DNA of 64,000 nucleotides from Thermalbibacter longus (GCF_023806485.1 NZ_JAMSLR010000014.1:1-64000); one strand, 5' to 3'. Positions 27,284-35,917 are shown, counted from the stretch's first letter. Notes: generated from the letters alone by a model not told the origin. Made by a program: numbers and translations.

Positions 27284-27496
27284 ATGCCGATTCTCCTGGT
27301 ACCGAGTCTCGGGTGGCAGGAACTCGTCCTAATCCTGCTGATCGTCGTGATCATTTTCGGAGCAGGCAAGCTGCCGGAGATCGGCGGCGCACTGGGGCGA
27401 GGAATTCGGGAGTTCCGCCAGGCGACCCGTGAGGAGAACAACGCGCCGGCGGAGACAGAGCCCATCGCGCAGGAGACTGTCAAGAAGGACGCCTGA
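27284..27496 (+). CDS. tatA: Twin-arginine translocase subunit TatA (paralog 1)
   Basis: 70 residues. One N-terminal membrane helix, the GAGKLPEIGGALGRGIREFR amphipathic helix typical of TatA, and a short acidic/polar tail. The start at 27284 has AAGGAGG upstream. A second copy lies at 52896; no tatC is in the window. A TATACT at 27234-27239 is a possible -10. Confidence 0.9.
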   Translation: MPILLVPSLGWQELVLILLIVVIIFGAGKLPEIGGALGRGIREFRQATREENNAPAETEPIAQETVKKDA

Positions 27497-27592
27497 TATT
27501 CGTCCTGCATCCGATCATCAGTGCGTCGAATGCCGGCGCGACACAAGGGGTGATCCCACAGGGACCACCAACATGAGAGGTGCAGCAGGGAC

Positions 27593-27620
27593 AGGGCGTA
27601 GAGGACTACGCCCTTCTGCT
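27593..27620 (+). terminator. Possible terminator downstream of tatA
   Basis: 9-bp perfect stem (AGGGCGTAG / CTACGCCCT, 27593-27614, 4-nt loop) followed on the plus strand by TCTGCTTT. The tail is only moderately T-rich. Confidence 0.4.
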
Positions 27621-27674
27621 TTGCCGTGCTGGAGAGCGACAGCTCGGGGCTCGCAAGAGGCACGCGAACCGTGC

Positions 27675-27938
27675 CTACTGGCCAGTCGTATCGTCGCGGA
27701 AGAACGTGAGAAGCTGCTGCCCTGATGCTGGACCACCTTCGAGGATCTCGATGAACGAGATCCGGCTCCAAGGGTACAAAAAGTGGGTAGCCCCTTCGGT
27801 GATGAAGGTCAGCGCACGACCATCGCGCCGCCTCGGATTGCGCAGAACCACGAAATTGTCTCGCGGATCAGGCATCGTATCCATCTCAGCCAGGAACGGA
27901 TCCTCATTGTGAATGTGGACCACGACCCGGTAGGTCAT
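27675..27938 (-). CDS. Small conserved-looking protein of unknown function
   Basis: 87 residues, start at 27938 with AAGGAGG upstream. The sequence is rich in predicted beta strands (TYRVVVHI, NFVVLRN, ALTFITEG, RISFIEIL), with no membrane segment or Cys motif. I do not recognise the family. It lies 44 bp downstream of the kinase-propeller gene on the same strand and is probably its operon partner. Confidence 0.65.
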   Translation of the reverse strand: MTYRVVVHIHNEDPFLAEMDTMPDPRDNFVVLRNPRRRDGRALTFITEGATHFLYPWSRISFIEILEGGPASGQQLLTFFRDDTTGQ

Positions 27939-27982
27939 GCGTGCCTCCTTCGCACGATACGCGGGTCCATGAACCTGGCAAA

Positions 27983-29962
27983 TCAAGCCTCGACACGCAG
28001 GGCATAGATTCGACCATCCAGCGCGCCGACGACCAGCCATCCGCCGGCGACTGCCGGCGTCGCTACGATTGGAGCGCCCACCGTGATAGACCAGCGGATA
28101 TCGCCATCGAGAGTGAAGGCGACGAGGCGCCCGTCCACCGTTCCGACGAATCCGAGCGACTTCCAGACAGTGGCGCTGCCTGTAATCTGTGCTCCTAAGC
28201 GTTGCGACCAGATAACGGTTCCACGCTCCTGATCGATCGCGTAGAGAGTTCCGTCCGCCGAGCCAATCAGGACGAGTCCACCGGCCACGAGTGGCGTGGC
28301 AACGACCGGCCCAGCCGTCGCCACGCTCCACTGAATCTCACCACTGTCCAGGGCAAGCCGATAGAGCCTCCCGTCCAGGCATCCGATCGCGATACCCGCG
28401 TCGAGGAGAGCTGGCGAGGAGAGCACTGGTCCACCGAGCCCACGCCGCCAGCACGCATGCCCATCGGTTACGGTCCAGCAGTAGACACTTCCGTCGTCAC
28501 TCCCAACCAGGATCCGATTAGCTACCACGAGCGGACTCGATCGAATCGGCGCACGCGTGTGCCGTCGCCAGGCGAGCTGGCCAGACTCACGATCCAGCGT
28601 ATAGCAGAAGCCATCGTCCGACCCGATGACGACGAGAGTGCCGGCGACTGCCGGTGAGGAGCGCACTGGCAGCGCGGTCAGGTAACGCCAGCGCAGGGAG
28701 GAGGTTTTTTGATCCACCGCGTAGACAGCGCCGTCCTCCGAACCGAAGATGACGAGCCCATCGGCTACGGCTGGCCGGGTGACGACTCCACGCCCGGTCG
28801 GGAACCGCCAGACCAGGCGGCCATTGTCCAATTCCAGGGCGTAGAGAAAACCATCGTACGAGCCCACGTACACCACTTCGCCGGCGATGGTAGCGGTGCC
28901 TCGCACCTCGTCACCTGTTCGGGCTGCCCAGACGATCTCGGTGGCGGAGATCGTCGCGGTTCTGGGTTGCTCTCGCGTGTCGACGGGATCCGCCACCAGG
29001 TTGGTCTTGGTGCCAGCGTGGACGATCGGCGATGCCAGCCGCTCCTGCTGCTTGTGCTGCGTGGAGGATGGCTCGCGCAGTGAACGGAGCGCCTCGGCCA
29101 TGGCCGTGGCCGATGAAAAACGGTCGGATGGGTTGTAGGCCAGCGCGCGGAGGATGATCTGCTCGAACCCTTCGCTCAGGGAGGGGTTGACCGTGCGTGG
29201 AGGGCGCTCGGCCAGCGAGAATGGCGGTTCGAGCCTTGGATCGAGCCGGGTAGCGAGATGGTAGAGCGTCGCGCCGAGCGCGTAGAGATCCCCCCTTGGC
29301 TCCGCGATGCCACGGTATTGCTCTGGTGGCGCATAGCCCTCCGTGCCAATCATCGTGCCCCGTTGCAGCGGTTGGAAGACGCGGGCGATGCCGAAGTCGA
29401 TCAAGCAGATGGAGCCGTTCGGCCGGAGCATCACGTTGGATGGCTTCAGGTCTCGGAAAACAATTGGCTCTGGCTCGTGTGAATGCAGGTAGGCCAGCAC
29501 GTCCAGGATCTGAAGTGCCCAATCGATTAATGTCGCTTCCTGGATCGGCGCGGTGGATCGCCCGATCAAGCGCTCGAGGTCTTCGCCCTCGATGAACTCC
29601 AGCACCAGATAGCTGATGTCGTCGAGCGTGAAGAAGTCGAAGACTTGAGGGATTCCTGGATGGCGGAGCGTCGCCAGCATCGCGGCCTCGCGCTCGAAGG
29701 CGTTGCGTTGAAGCGTACGGCTAGCCTCGTCTGGCGCGTGCGAGATCATGGCCTTGACTGCGCAGAGCCGCTCGACCTGCCGAAAGTGAGTGTCCCGCGC
29801 GACATAGACTGTGCTCATCCCGCCACGCCCGGCAACGCGAACGAGCTCGTAACGGTTCATCAGCACGGTACCCGGTGCGAGCGTGTTCGCCTGCGAAGCG
29901 CGGTTGTGGTTCGGCACCACTGAGCTCCCTGCATTTCCGGTGAAGCAACCGCCTTGCGCCAT
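27983..29962 (-). CDS. Soluble Ser/Thr protein kinase with C-terminal eight-bladed PQQ-like beta-propeller
   Basis: 659 residues. The kinase (about 38-305) has GRGGMSTVY, Lys70 in CAVKAM, FRDLKPSN with catalytic Asp171 (the usual His is Phe), Asp189 in DFG and GTEGYAPPEQ. After a polar linker of about 45 residues without a membrane segment come eight repeats of about 40 residues, each ending in DG-x-hydrophobic-Y-A and a Trp strand; the first strand (EIVWAART) closes the last blade. Such propellers bind ligands or proteins. Here it would be inside the cell. Start: ATG 29962, with a weak SD. Confidence 0.9.
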   Translation of the reverse strand: MAQGGCFTGNAGSSVVPNHNRASQANTLAPGTVLMNRYELVRVAGRGGMSTVYVARDTHFRQVERLCAVKAMISHAPDEASRTLQRNAFEREAAMLATLRHPGIPQVFDFFTLDDISYLVLEFIEGEDLERLIGRSTAPIQEATLIDWALQILDVLAYLHSHEPEPIVFRDLKPSNVMLRPNGSICLIDFGIARVFQPLQRGTMIGTEGYAPPEQYRGIAEPRGDLYALGATLYHLATRLDPRLEPPFSLAERPPRTVNPSLSEGFEQIILRALAYNPSDRFSSATAMAEALRSLREPSSTQHKQQERLASPIVHAGTKTNLVADPVDTREQPRTATISATEIVWAARTGDEVRGTATIAGEVVYVGSYDGFLYALELDNGRLVWRFPTGRGVVTRPAVADGLVIFGSEDGAVYAVDQKTSSLRWRYLTALPVRSSPAVAGTLVVIGSDDGFCYTLDRESGQLAWRRHTRAPIRSSPLVVANRILVGSDDGSVYCWTVTDGHACWRRGLGGPVLSSPALLDAGIAIGCLDGRLYRLALDSGEIQWSVATAGPVVATPLVAGGLVLIGSADGTLYAIDQERGTVIWSQRLGAQITGSATVWKSLGFVGTVDGRLVAFTLDGDIRWSITVGAPIVATPAVAGGWLVVGALDGRIYALRVEA

Positions 29963-30133
29963 CAATCATAACCGGTGCGCGCCACGAGGCGATCCCTGCA
30001 AGGTGGCGATTGCCCATGGGGCGGTGGAAACCGGATCTTCTCGAGCATTGTAGACGGTGGTGCGAACTGGATAGAGTGCGTGCACCGCTGCGTATTGTCT
30101 TTTCCCTCGCACGGGCTGCGGTGACCGGCCATG

Positions 30134-30139
30134 TATAAT
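30134..30139 (+). promoter_or_regulatory. TATAAT -10 upstream of lepB
   Basis: Perfect TATAAT 56 bp before the lepB GTG; no convincing -35. It lies in the 232-bp divergent gap between the kinase gene and lepB. Confidence 0.4.
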
Positions 30140-30194
30140 CGGCTCCAGCGGCTCGGAGATGCTGGGCCATATCGGCAGTGTTGGGTAGAGCGAC

Positions 30195-30884
30195 GTGAAA
30201 GATTCGCCAGTCGTGATTCGACGGCAGCATGATGCCACCGCCGAAGGAGCAGCCGCGGCACAACAGGCATCGGGCCGGAGGTCGGCGCTGTGGGACATCG
30301 CGGAAACCTTGCTCCTGGCGTTGATCCTGTTCATCGCGATTCGCGGTGTCGTGCTGAACTATCGAGTCGATGGCTCGAGCATGGAGCCCACACTGCACAA
30401 CGGTGAGATGCTGATCGTCAACCGGCGGGCCTACATGCATGTCCGCCTCGCGCCGCTGGTTGGGTGGATTCCCGGCGTGAACGTCGAAGAAGACGCGGTC
30501 TGGTATCCCTTCGGACCGCCGAAGCGTGGAGACATCGTCGTTTTTCAACCTCCGGGGAATTCGGCTGAGCCGTACGTAAAGCGAATCATCGCGCTCCCCG
30601 GTGAGCACGTGGCGATCCGGAACGGGGCGGTGTATATCAACGGCCAGCGCCTGATCGAGCCCTACCTGAGCGAGCCGACGCTCTGGCGCGGCATGACGCT
30701 CGATCACGAATACGTCGTCGAACCGGGACATGTGTTCGTAATGGGCGACAATCGGAACAACAGCAGCGACTCCCGGGTGTTCGGGGCCGTGCCCCTGGCT
30801 TCCATTGTCGGCAAGGCCTGGGTAACGTACTGGCCACCCGATGAGGTTCAGGTTCTGTCGACCCCGGCCTACGCCTTCCAGTAG
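30195..30884 (+). CDS. lepB: Signal peptidase I
   Basis: 229-residue membrane-anchored serine protease that removes signal peptides. One TM helix (about 37-55), catalytic Ser62 in DGSSMEPTL, catalytic Lys129 in YVKRIIALPG, and the GDNRNNSSDSR box. GTG start with a weak SD. It heads a same-strand run with the DUF151 protein, the zinc-ribbon protein and the sigma/anti-sigma pair. Confidence 0.95.
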   Translation: MKDSPVVIRRQHDATAEGAAAAQQASGRRSALWDIAETLLLALILFIAIRGVVLNYRVDGSSMEPTLHNGEMLIVNRRAYMHVRLAPLVGWIPGVNVEEDAVWYPFGPPKRGDIVVFQPPGNSAEPYVKRIIALPGEHVAIRNGAVYINGQRLIEPYLSEPTLWRGMTLDHEYVVEPGHVFVMGDNRNNSSDSRVFGAVPLASIVGKAWVTYWPPDEVQVLSTPAYAFQ

Positions 30885-31000
30885 CACGCTCGTCACGACG
30901 GTTGTAGAATCGGATCGGGACTCTGTGCGACAACGCGTGGGCACGACCGGCGGGCTTGACACGGAACAAGACCCGACCACGCGGGAGGAAGGTGCAGGGC

Positions 31001-31543
31001 ATGATCGAGACGGTCGTCGAAAGCATTCGTGTCAGCCTCGTGACCCAGCATCGCGTCGTGCTGTTGCGGGAGGTCAACGGAGATCGCCACCTGCCGATTT
31101 GGATCGGCCCGTTCGAAGCCGAAGCCATCGCCATGGCCATCCAGGGAGTCGCGGCTGCCCGGCCGCTGCCGTATGATCTCTTGCGAACCATCATCGCTGA
31201 GATGGGCGGTGAGATCCGGGAAGTTGCGGTGACCGATCTCGCGCAGGACGTGTTTTACGCTCGGATCGTCATCTACGTCGATGGCCGAATTCTGGAGATC
31301 GACAGCAGGCCGAGCGACGCGATCGCGCTTGCAGTGCGGGCGAAGGTTCCGATCTACGTGGATGAGTCGGTCATGGATCGAGCAGGAGTTCAGCTCGAGG
31401 CCGAGGAAGAAGGGGAGGGAGAGAGCGAGTTCGAGCCACCCGAGGCCGAACAGTTGGAGGAGGGGGTGCCCTCGGACGCGGACCTCTCAGTCTTCCGCGA
31501 GTTCATCAACTCGCTCGACCTGGATGACCTCGACAAGAAGTAG
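31001..31543 (+). CDS. Bifunctional nuclease (BFN/DUF151) family protein
   Basis: 180 residues. The DUF151 core (about 1-135) has LPIWIGPFEAEAIAM, RPLPYDLL, and SRPSDAIALAVR; plant members have DNase and RNase activity. An acidic Glu-rich tail of about 45 residues follows. The ATG at 31001 has GGAGGAAGG upstream. In bacteria this family is often found near signalling genes; its role here is not known. Confidence 0.85.
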   Translation: MIETVVESIRVSLVTQHRVVLLREVNGDRHLPIWIGPFEAEAIAMAIQGVAAARPLPYDLLRTIIAEMGGEIREVAVTDLAQDVFYARIVIYVDGRILEIDSRPSDAIALAVRAKVPIYVDESVMDRAGVQLEAEEEGEGESEFEPPEAEQLEEGVPSDADLSVFREFINSLDLDDLDKK

Positions 31544-31574
31544 CGCAAGGGACGCGGGAAGCAGCAACGGCAAG

Positions 31575-31922
31575 ATGAATCACGACTTCGATGAAGTGCG
31601 AGATGTGGTTCTGGGGATGGTCGAGCGGTGCTCCCAATGTGGGCGGCGGCACCGCCCGGAGAACCTGCAGATGGTGGGGCGTTCACGAACGATGTGGGCT
31701 TTCCGGTTGACCTGCCCGATGTGTGGCGCGCAGAGCTTCATTGCGGCCGTGGTGGGCGACCAGCCCTCCGATGACGAAGTCTCAATTAGCCGGACCGAGC
31801 CGGCCCACGACGACAACACCCCGATCACCGAGGACGACGTCGTCGCGATGCGTCGCTTCCTGGAGAACTTCAACGGCGACTTCAAATCGTTATTCTCGCG
31901 AGGTTCCCGAGGCTCAGTCTAA
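31575..31922 (+). CDS. Small zinc-ribbon protein of unknown function
   Basis: 115 residues with two CxxC knuckles (CSQCGRRH about residue 19, and CPMCGAQ about residue 48) that should bind one zinc, a short hydrophobic strand, then an acidic linker and a C-terminal helix (EDDVVAMRRFLENF). I do not recognise a named family. It precedes the ECF sigma gene by 76 bp, in which a weak 6-bp hairpin (31959-31976) is followed by TTTCATGTT. Confidence 0.65.
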   Translation: MNHDFDEVRDVVLGMVERCSQCGRRHRPENLQMVGRSRTMWAFRLTCPMCGAQSFIAAVVGDQPSDDEVSISRTEPAHDDNTPITEDDVVAMRRFLENFNGDFKSLFSRGSRGSV

Positions 31923-31998
31923 CGACGGCCGAGGCGCTCAACAGTAGTGACGATTCAGACGGCCAGCTACGGCCGTTTCATGTTCCAGGGGGAGTAGC

Positions 31999-32589
31999 GT
32001 GACGAACGAGCCCCAGGCGCCAGCGGGCGCTGTTCAGCTCTCCGAAGAGGCGATCAGCCACATCGACGCGTTGTACCGGATGGCGCTTCGCCTGACGGGA
32101 AATGCACCTGACGCGGAGGATCTCGTTCAGGAGACCTATCTCCGCGCCTTCCGGTCGTTGCACCAGTTTCGCCCAGGAACAAACCTGCGCGCATGGTTGT
32201 TCAGAATCCTGATGAATGCGTTCATCAACGAGTACCGGAGGCAGTCGCGCCGGCCAGCGAACACCTCGCTCGAGGATCTCGACGAGTTCTCGCTGTATCA
32301 TCAGATGCTCGAGAGTGATTTTCAACCGTCGGTTGCCCAGCCTGAGCAAGAGGTGCTGGCGAGGCTATCCGAAGAGAGTGTGCTCGAGGCGCTGGACGAG
32401 TTGCCGGTAGAGTTCCGGCAGGTCGTGCTGCTCGCCGACGTCGAGGGCTTTAGTTACAAGGAGATCGCGGAGGTCCTGAGGATTCCCATCGGAACGGTCA
32501 TGTCGCGCTTGCATCGCGGGCGCCGGCGGCTTCAGCGACTGCTCGCGCCTTGCCTGTGCCAGTCGCCGAGCCTGTGTCACGGACAGTAG
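31999..32589 (+). CDS. RNA polymerase ECF-type sigma-70 factor with Cys-rich C-terminal tail
   Basis: 196 residues: sigma2 (about 24-95; PDAEDLVQETYLRAF, RAWLFRILMNAF) and sigma4 (about 128-180; VLLADVEGFSYKEIAEVLRIPIGTVMSRLHRGRRRL). The tail after sigma4 is APCLCQSPSLCHGQ, with three Cys and one His, a possible metal or redox site. GTG start after GGGGGAG. The anti-sigma gene begins 5 bp downstream, so the pair is a classic stress-response switch of the SigR/RpoE kind. Confidence 0.93.
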   Translation: MTNEPQAPAGAVQLSEEAISHIDALYRMALRLTGNAPDAEDLVQETYLRAFRSLHQFRPGTNLRAWLFRILMNAFINEYRRQSRRPANTSLEDLDEFSLYHQMLESDFQPSVAQPEQEVLARLSEESVLEALDELPVEFRQVVLLADVEGFSYKEIAEVLRIPIGTVMSRLHRGRRRLQRLLAPCLCQSPSLCHGQ

Positions 32590-32594
32590 CGACG

Positions 32595-32819
32595 ATGCTC
32601 AACTGTAACGAAGTAGCCGAGCGACTCTATAGCTATCTCGACCGGGAGCTCTCCCCGGAAGAGATGGCCGCCGTCCAACGACACCTGGATGCCTGTCCAC
32701 CCTGCCGGCGGTGGTTCGTCTTCGAGGAGAACATGCTCCGCTACGTTGGGGAGTGCGCGCGCAGGGTGCGGGCGCCCGACGAGCTCACCGAACGCATCCG
32801 GGAGTTACGTCAGTCCTGA
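32595..32819 (+). CDS. Zinc-binding anti-sigma factor (ZAS/RsrA-like)
   Basis: 74 residues. Zinc motif Cys4, His30, Cys34 and Cys37 (HLDACPPC) with the same spacing as the zinc ligands I recall for RsrA, and Cys54 placed like another RsrA Cys. Such proteins release their sigma factor on disulfide stress. It has no membrane segment, so it senses inside the cell. It ends inside a convergent gene (10-bp overlap). The partner is the sigma factor just upstream. Confidence 0.9.
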   Translation: MLNCNEVAERLYSYLDRELSPEEMAAVQRHLDACPPCRRWFVFEENMLRYVGECARRVRAPDELTERIRELRQS

Positions 32820-33253
32820 GCTCGCTGCCAGCGGGCTCGCTCTCGGGCGATCAAGTCCTCGGGGAAGCGGACCAGTTCGTGCGCCATGGATGGACAGCGA
32901 ATATTGTGCAGGTCGATCTTCAGATTGATCTGCCGGGCGAGCTCAATGTACCGGCGTTCGAGTCGTCTCAGGATTGCCGCGTGGCCAGGGTCGGCCGGGT
33001 TCAACCGGGCCGCCGCGGAACGATACTCGTCGAGGGCGGCGCGCACAGCTTTCCGCTCCTCCCAGATCTCCTTCCTGAGCTGCAGCCACTCGGGCAGGAG
33101 CCCGTTCTTGCGAAGCAGCCGGTGAGCTGCCCAGTACTCGCTACTCGGCTCGTCGTCCCGAGGCAGCGGCCGCCCTTCTCCTGGAAGATTGCTAAATTGC
33201 CCTTGCTCCTGAGCGGCCTTGATCCGCTCTTCGATGAGGCGATCCCACCACAT
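32810..33253 (-). CDS. DUF1992 (DnaJC28-like conserved region) protein
   Basis: 147 residues matching the DUF1992 pattern: the N-terminal IEERIKAAQEQGQFSNLPGEGRPL stretch is diagnostic, followed by a Leu/Arg-rich helical region with LLRKNGLLPEWLQL. No J domain. Function unknown. Its 3' end overlaps the anti-sigma gene by 10 bp in convergent orientation. Confidence 0.85.
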   Translation of the reverse strand: MWWDRLIEERIKAAQEQGQFSNLPGEGRPLPRDDEPSSEYWAAHRLLRKNGLLPEWLQLRKEIWEERKAVRAALDEYRSAAARLNPADPGHAAILRRLERRYIELARQINLKIDLHNIRCPSMAHELVRFPEDLIARERARWQRAQD

Positions 33254-33338
33254 GCTTATCCGCCGTGCACTCCGAGCGTTGCCTCAGTCTCAAGTCAGCC
33301 CCCGCACTCGCAAGTATAGCTCTGGGAAACAGGGGGTC

Positions 33339-33347
33339 TGATATACT
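33339..33347 (+). promoter_or_regulatory. Extended -10 promoter of nuoE, predicted leaderless
   Basis: TGATATACT ends 5 bp before the GTG at 33353, so transcription would start at or next to the start codon. No SD is present. Confidence 0.55.
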
Positions 33348-33352
33348 GCTTT

Positions 33353-33937
33353 GTGAAAGACGGCACGAAGGTGGGGACGAGGCGAGCTGCTGTGGCAAAC
33401 CGCATCGATCGGGACGAGAAGATCGATTTGACCCCGCTGCTCGAGGTGCTTGCTAACCGGTTCCGCCCTCGAGACGACCAGGAAGCCTACGAGCTGATCG
33501 TCGGAGCGTGCCAGGAGGCGCAACGGCTCTACGGCTGGGTTCCGCCCGAAGCGGCCCAGGCGATCGCCGATCACCTGGGAGTGACCATTAACCGGGTGTA
33601 CGGCCTGCTCACGTTCTATGCGGACTTCCGTACCGAGCCGCCGGGCAAGCACTTCTTGTGGCTGTGCCATGGCGCCGCGTGTTACGTCATGGGCTCGTCT
33701 CGCCTCATCGAGCTGCTCCGGGATCGCCACCAGCTCGTGGATCACGGAGTCAGCCCCGACGGTGAGCTCACGCTGCATGTGTTCAACGGTTGCCTGGGAG
33801 TCTGTGACCTGGCCCCAGTCATTCAAGTCGATCACCACGAGTACTGGGGACGACTGACCCCCGAGCGCCTCGAGGCGGCGATCGAGGCGTTGAAGCGTGG
33901 TGACAGGTTGGAGGATGCCGATGGCACGGCTGGCTGA
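33353..33937 (+). CDS. nuoE: NADH dehydrogenase 24-kDa subunit-like protein (NuoE/HoxE type)
   Basis: 194-residue thioredoxin-like [2Fe-2S] protein. Ligands Cys105, Cys110, Cys147 and Cys151 follow the CxxxxC...CxxxC pattern of NuoE. It pairs with the NuoF-like protein encoded next (17-bp overlap) to oxidise NAD(P)H. No other complex I genes are near, so it may serve a formate dehydrogenase or hydrogenase, or act as a diaphorase. GTG start with no SD. Confidence 0.92.
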   Translation: MKDGTKVGTRRAAVANRIDRDEKIDLTPLLEVLANRFRPRDDQEAYELIVGACQEAQRLYGWVPPEAAQAIADHLGVTINRVYGLLTFYADFRTEPPGKHFLWLCHGAACYVMGSSRLIELLRDRHQLVDHGVSPDGELTLHVFNGCLGVCDLAPVIQVDHHEYWGRLTPERLEAAIEALKRGDRLEDADGTAG

Positions 33938-35648
33938 CCGGCAAGCATTCGAACGGTATGCCGCCGAAGCTCAGGCGCGTTGGGAGCGACTCTGGGCCGG
34001 TGACCACTGGGTCATCTCGGTCGGGATCAGCGAGTGCAGCATAGCCAAGGGGGCGTTGGAAACGTACCGGCATCTCGAGCTGCTCCTGGCGCAGGAAGGT
34101 ATCCCTGCGACCCTGCGTCGCGTGGGGTGCGCGGGCTGGTGCTTCGCCGAGCCGTTCGTCGAAGTCCGGGCGCCCGGAGCTCCGCCCGTCGTCTACGGCA
34201 ACGTCACTACCGATCGGGTGCCGGATTTGGTGCACGCGCTCAAGCGGGGCGAGGTGAAAAGCGAGTGGGCGCTGGGAGCGCGGGCCGATGAGCCATTCGC
34301 GGGTGTCCAGCCGCTGAGCCAGCACCCGTTCCTCGCTCGGCAGCGGCGTCTCCTCTTCGCCGATGCCGGGGTCATCGATCCGGAGTCGATCGACGACTAC
34401 ATCGCCCGCGGAGGGTATCGCGCGTTCCTCAAGGCTCTCTTCGAGATGACCCCCGACGAGGTCGTCGCCGAAGTCAAGGCGTCGAATCTCCGCGGCCGGG
34501 GTGGGGCCGGGTTCCCCGCCGGCATCAAGTGGGAGAGCGGCCGGCGGACGCAGGCCTGGCCGAAGTACGTGGTGGTGAATAGCCATGAGGGCGAACCGAA
34601 CGTCTTCAAGGATCGACGGCTTTTGGAGACGAACCCTCATCTCGTCCTCGAGGGGCTCTTGATCGGCTGCTACGCGCTGGAGACGCCCTACGGATACAAC
34701 TACATCGGGGGTGAGCACGCGCTGGCCGTCGAGCGTTTCCAGGAGGCGGTTCGCCAGGCCTACGAGCTCGGCCTCCTGGGTGACAACATTCTGGGCACCA
34801 GCTTTAGCTGCCACATCCGGGTGCGAACCGGTGGTGGAGCCTACATCTGCGGCGAGGGCTCGGCTCTGATGTATGCCATCATGGGTCAGCGCGGGCAGCC
34901 ACGCACCAAGCCGCCGCGCTCCGTCGAGGAGGGGCTCTGGAAGCGACCGACCGTGTTGAACAACACCGAGACCTTCGCCTCGGTGCCGAGCATCGTGCTC
35001 AACGGCGGGGCCTGGTACGCCTCGCTCGGCACCGAGCAGAGCACTGGAACCAAGCTGGTCACCATCCAGGGGCCGGTCAAACGTTTGGGGGTCGCCGAGA
35101 TCGAGATGGGCATGACGATGCGCGAGCTCATCTTCGAGGTCTTCGGCGGCATGCGCGAGGGCTACCGCTTCAAAGGCGTGCAGACCGGTGGTGTGTCGGC
35201 GGGGCCCTTGCGTGAAGACCAGCTCGACGTGCCGGTCGACTTCGACTCACTCACCGAGCTGGGCGGAATGCTCGGGTCGGGTGGGTTCGTCGTGTTCGAC
35301 GAGTCGGTCTGCGCGGTCGACTTCGCCCGCTATCTCATGGCCTTCAACCGGTACGAATCGTGCTCGAAGTGCAATCCCTGCCGGCTGGGGAATCCCGCGC
35401 TGGTCGAGATCCTGGATCGGATCCGCAACGGATTCGGACGACCGGCAGATCTCGACATCATCCGCGAGGGCGCCAAGCATATCATCGAGCTCTCGCTGTG
35501 CGGGTTGGGACAGGTCGCGCCGATGCCTCTCCTCGGGATGATGAAAGCCTTCCCCGAGGAGTTCGATGCGCACATTCGCGAGAAGCGCTGCCCGGCCAAT
35601 GTGTGTCCGATCCGCGAAGCGGCGCTGGTTGCCGCGGGAGACGACTAA
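33921..35648 (+). CDS. nuoF: NADH dehydrogenase 51-kDa subunit-like flavoprotein (NuoF/HydB/FdsB type)
   Basis: 575 residues. An N-terminal thioredoxin-like ferredoxin part (about 30-120; SECSIAKGA, VGCAGWCFAEP) precedes the NuoF core: FMN/NADH motifs RGRGGAGFPAG and GGGAYICGEGSAL, then the [4Fe-4S] motif SCSKCNPCR with SLCGLG. The N-terminal fusion is typical of soluble hydrogenase or formate dehydrogenase subunits, not of standard complex I NuoF. The start 33921 has GGAGG 6 bases before it. Confidence 0.92.
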   Translation: MARLADRQAFERYAAEAQARWERLWAGDHWVISVGISECSIAKGALETYRHLELLLAQEGIPATLRRVGCAGWCFAEPFVEVRAPGAPPVVYGNVTTDRVPDLVHALKRGEVKSEWALGARADEPFAGVQPLSQHPFLARQRRLLFADAGVIDPESIDDYIARGGYRAFLKALFEMTPDEVVAEVKASNLRGRGGAGFPAGIKWESGRRTQAWPKYVVVNSHEGEPNVFKDRRLLETNPHLVLEGLLIGCYALETPYGYNYIGGEHALAVERFQEAVRQAYELGLLGDNILGTSFSCHIRVRTGGGAYICGEGSALMYAIMGQRGQPRTKPPRSVEEGLWKRPTVLNNTETFASVPSIVLNGGAWYASLGTEQSTGTKLVTIQGPVKRLGVAEIEMGMTMRELIFEVFGGMREGYRFKGVQTGGVSAGPLREDQLDVPVDFDSLTELGGMLGSGGFVVFDESVCAVDFARYLMAFNRYESCSKCNPCRLGNPALVEILDRIRNGFGRPADLDIIREGAKHIIELSLCGLGQVAPMPLLGMMKAFPEEFDAHIREKRCPANVCPIREAALVAAGDD

Positions 35649-35917
35649 ACCTCACACGTTCGCCATCGCCCTGCACGGGCGGGGACGACCAGCCATACGT
35701 GCAGCGAACTCGCCCGAAGGGCGAAGCCTCACCTGCGAGTCGCTCGCTCCGTAGCGCTCCGCGCGGACGAGGGCATGTCGAAGCGGGCCAGTCAACTGCA
35801 TGCCGGACGGCGCCGGCGAGATGCCACGGAGGCAAATTCGATCATCGTCGAAAGAGATCACTCGGCCCTCTCTCGCGTGCCTCGAGCCCTCCGCGTGCGC
35901 GCCTGCGCGAGCGGGGG
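35649..35917. other. Convergent intergenic region, nothing recognised
   Basis: About 270 bp between nuoF and the cyclodeaminase gene. I see no coding frame, terminator or repeat in it that I can support. Confidence 0.4.
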
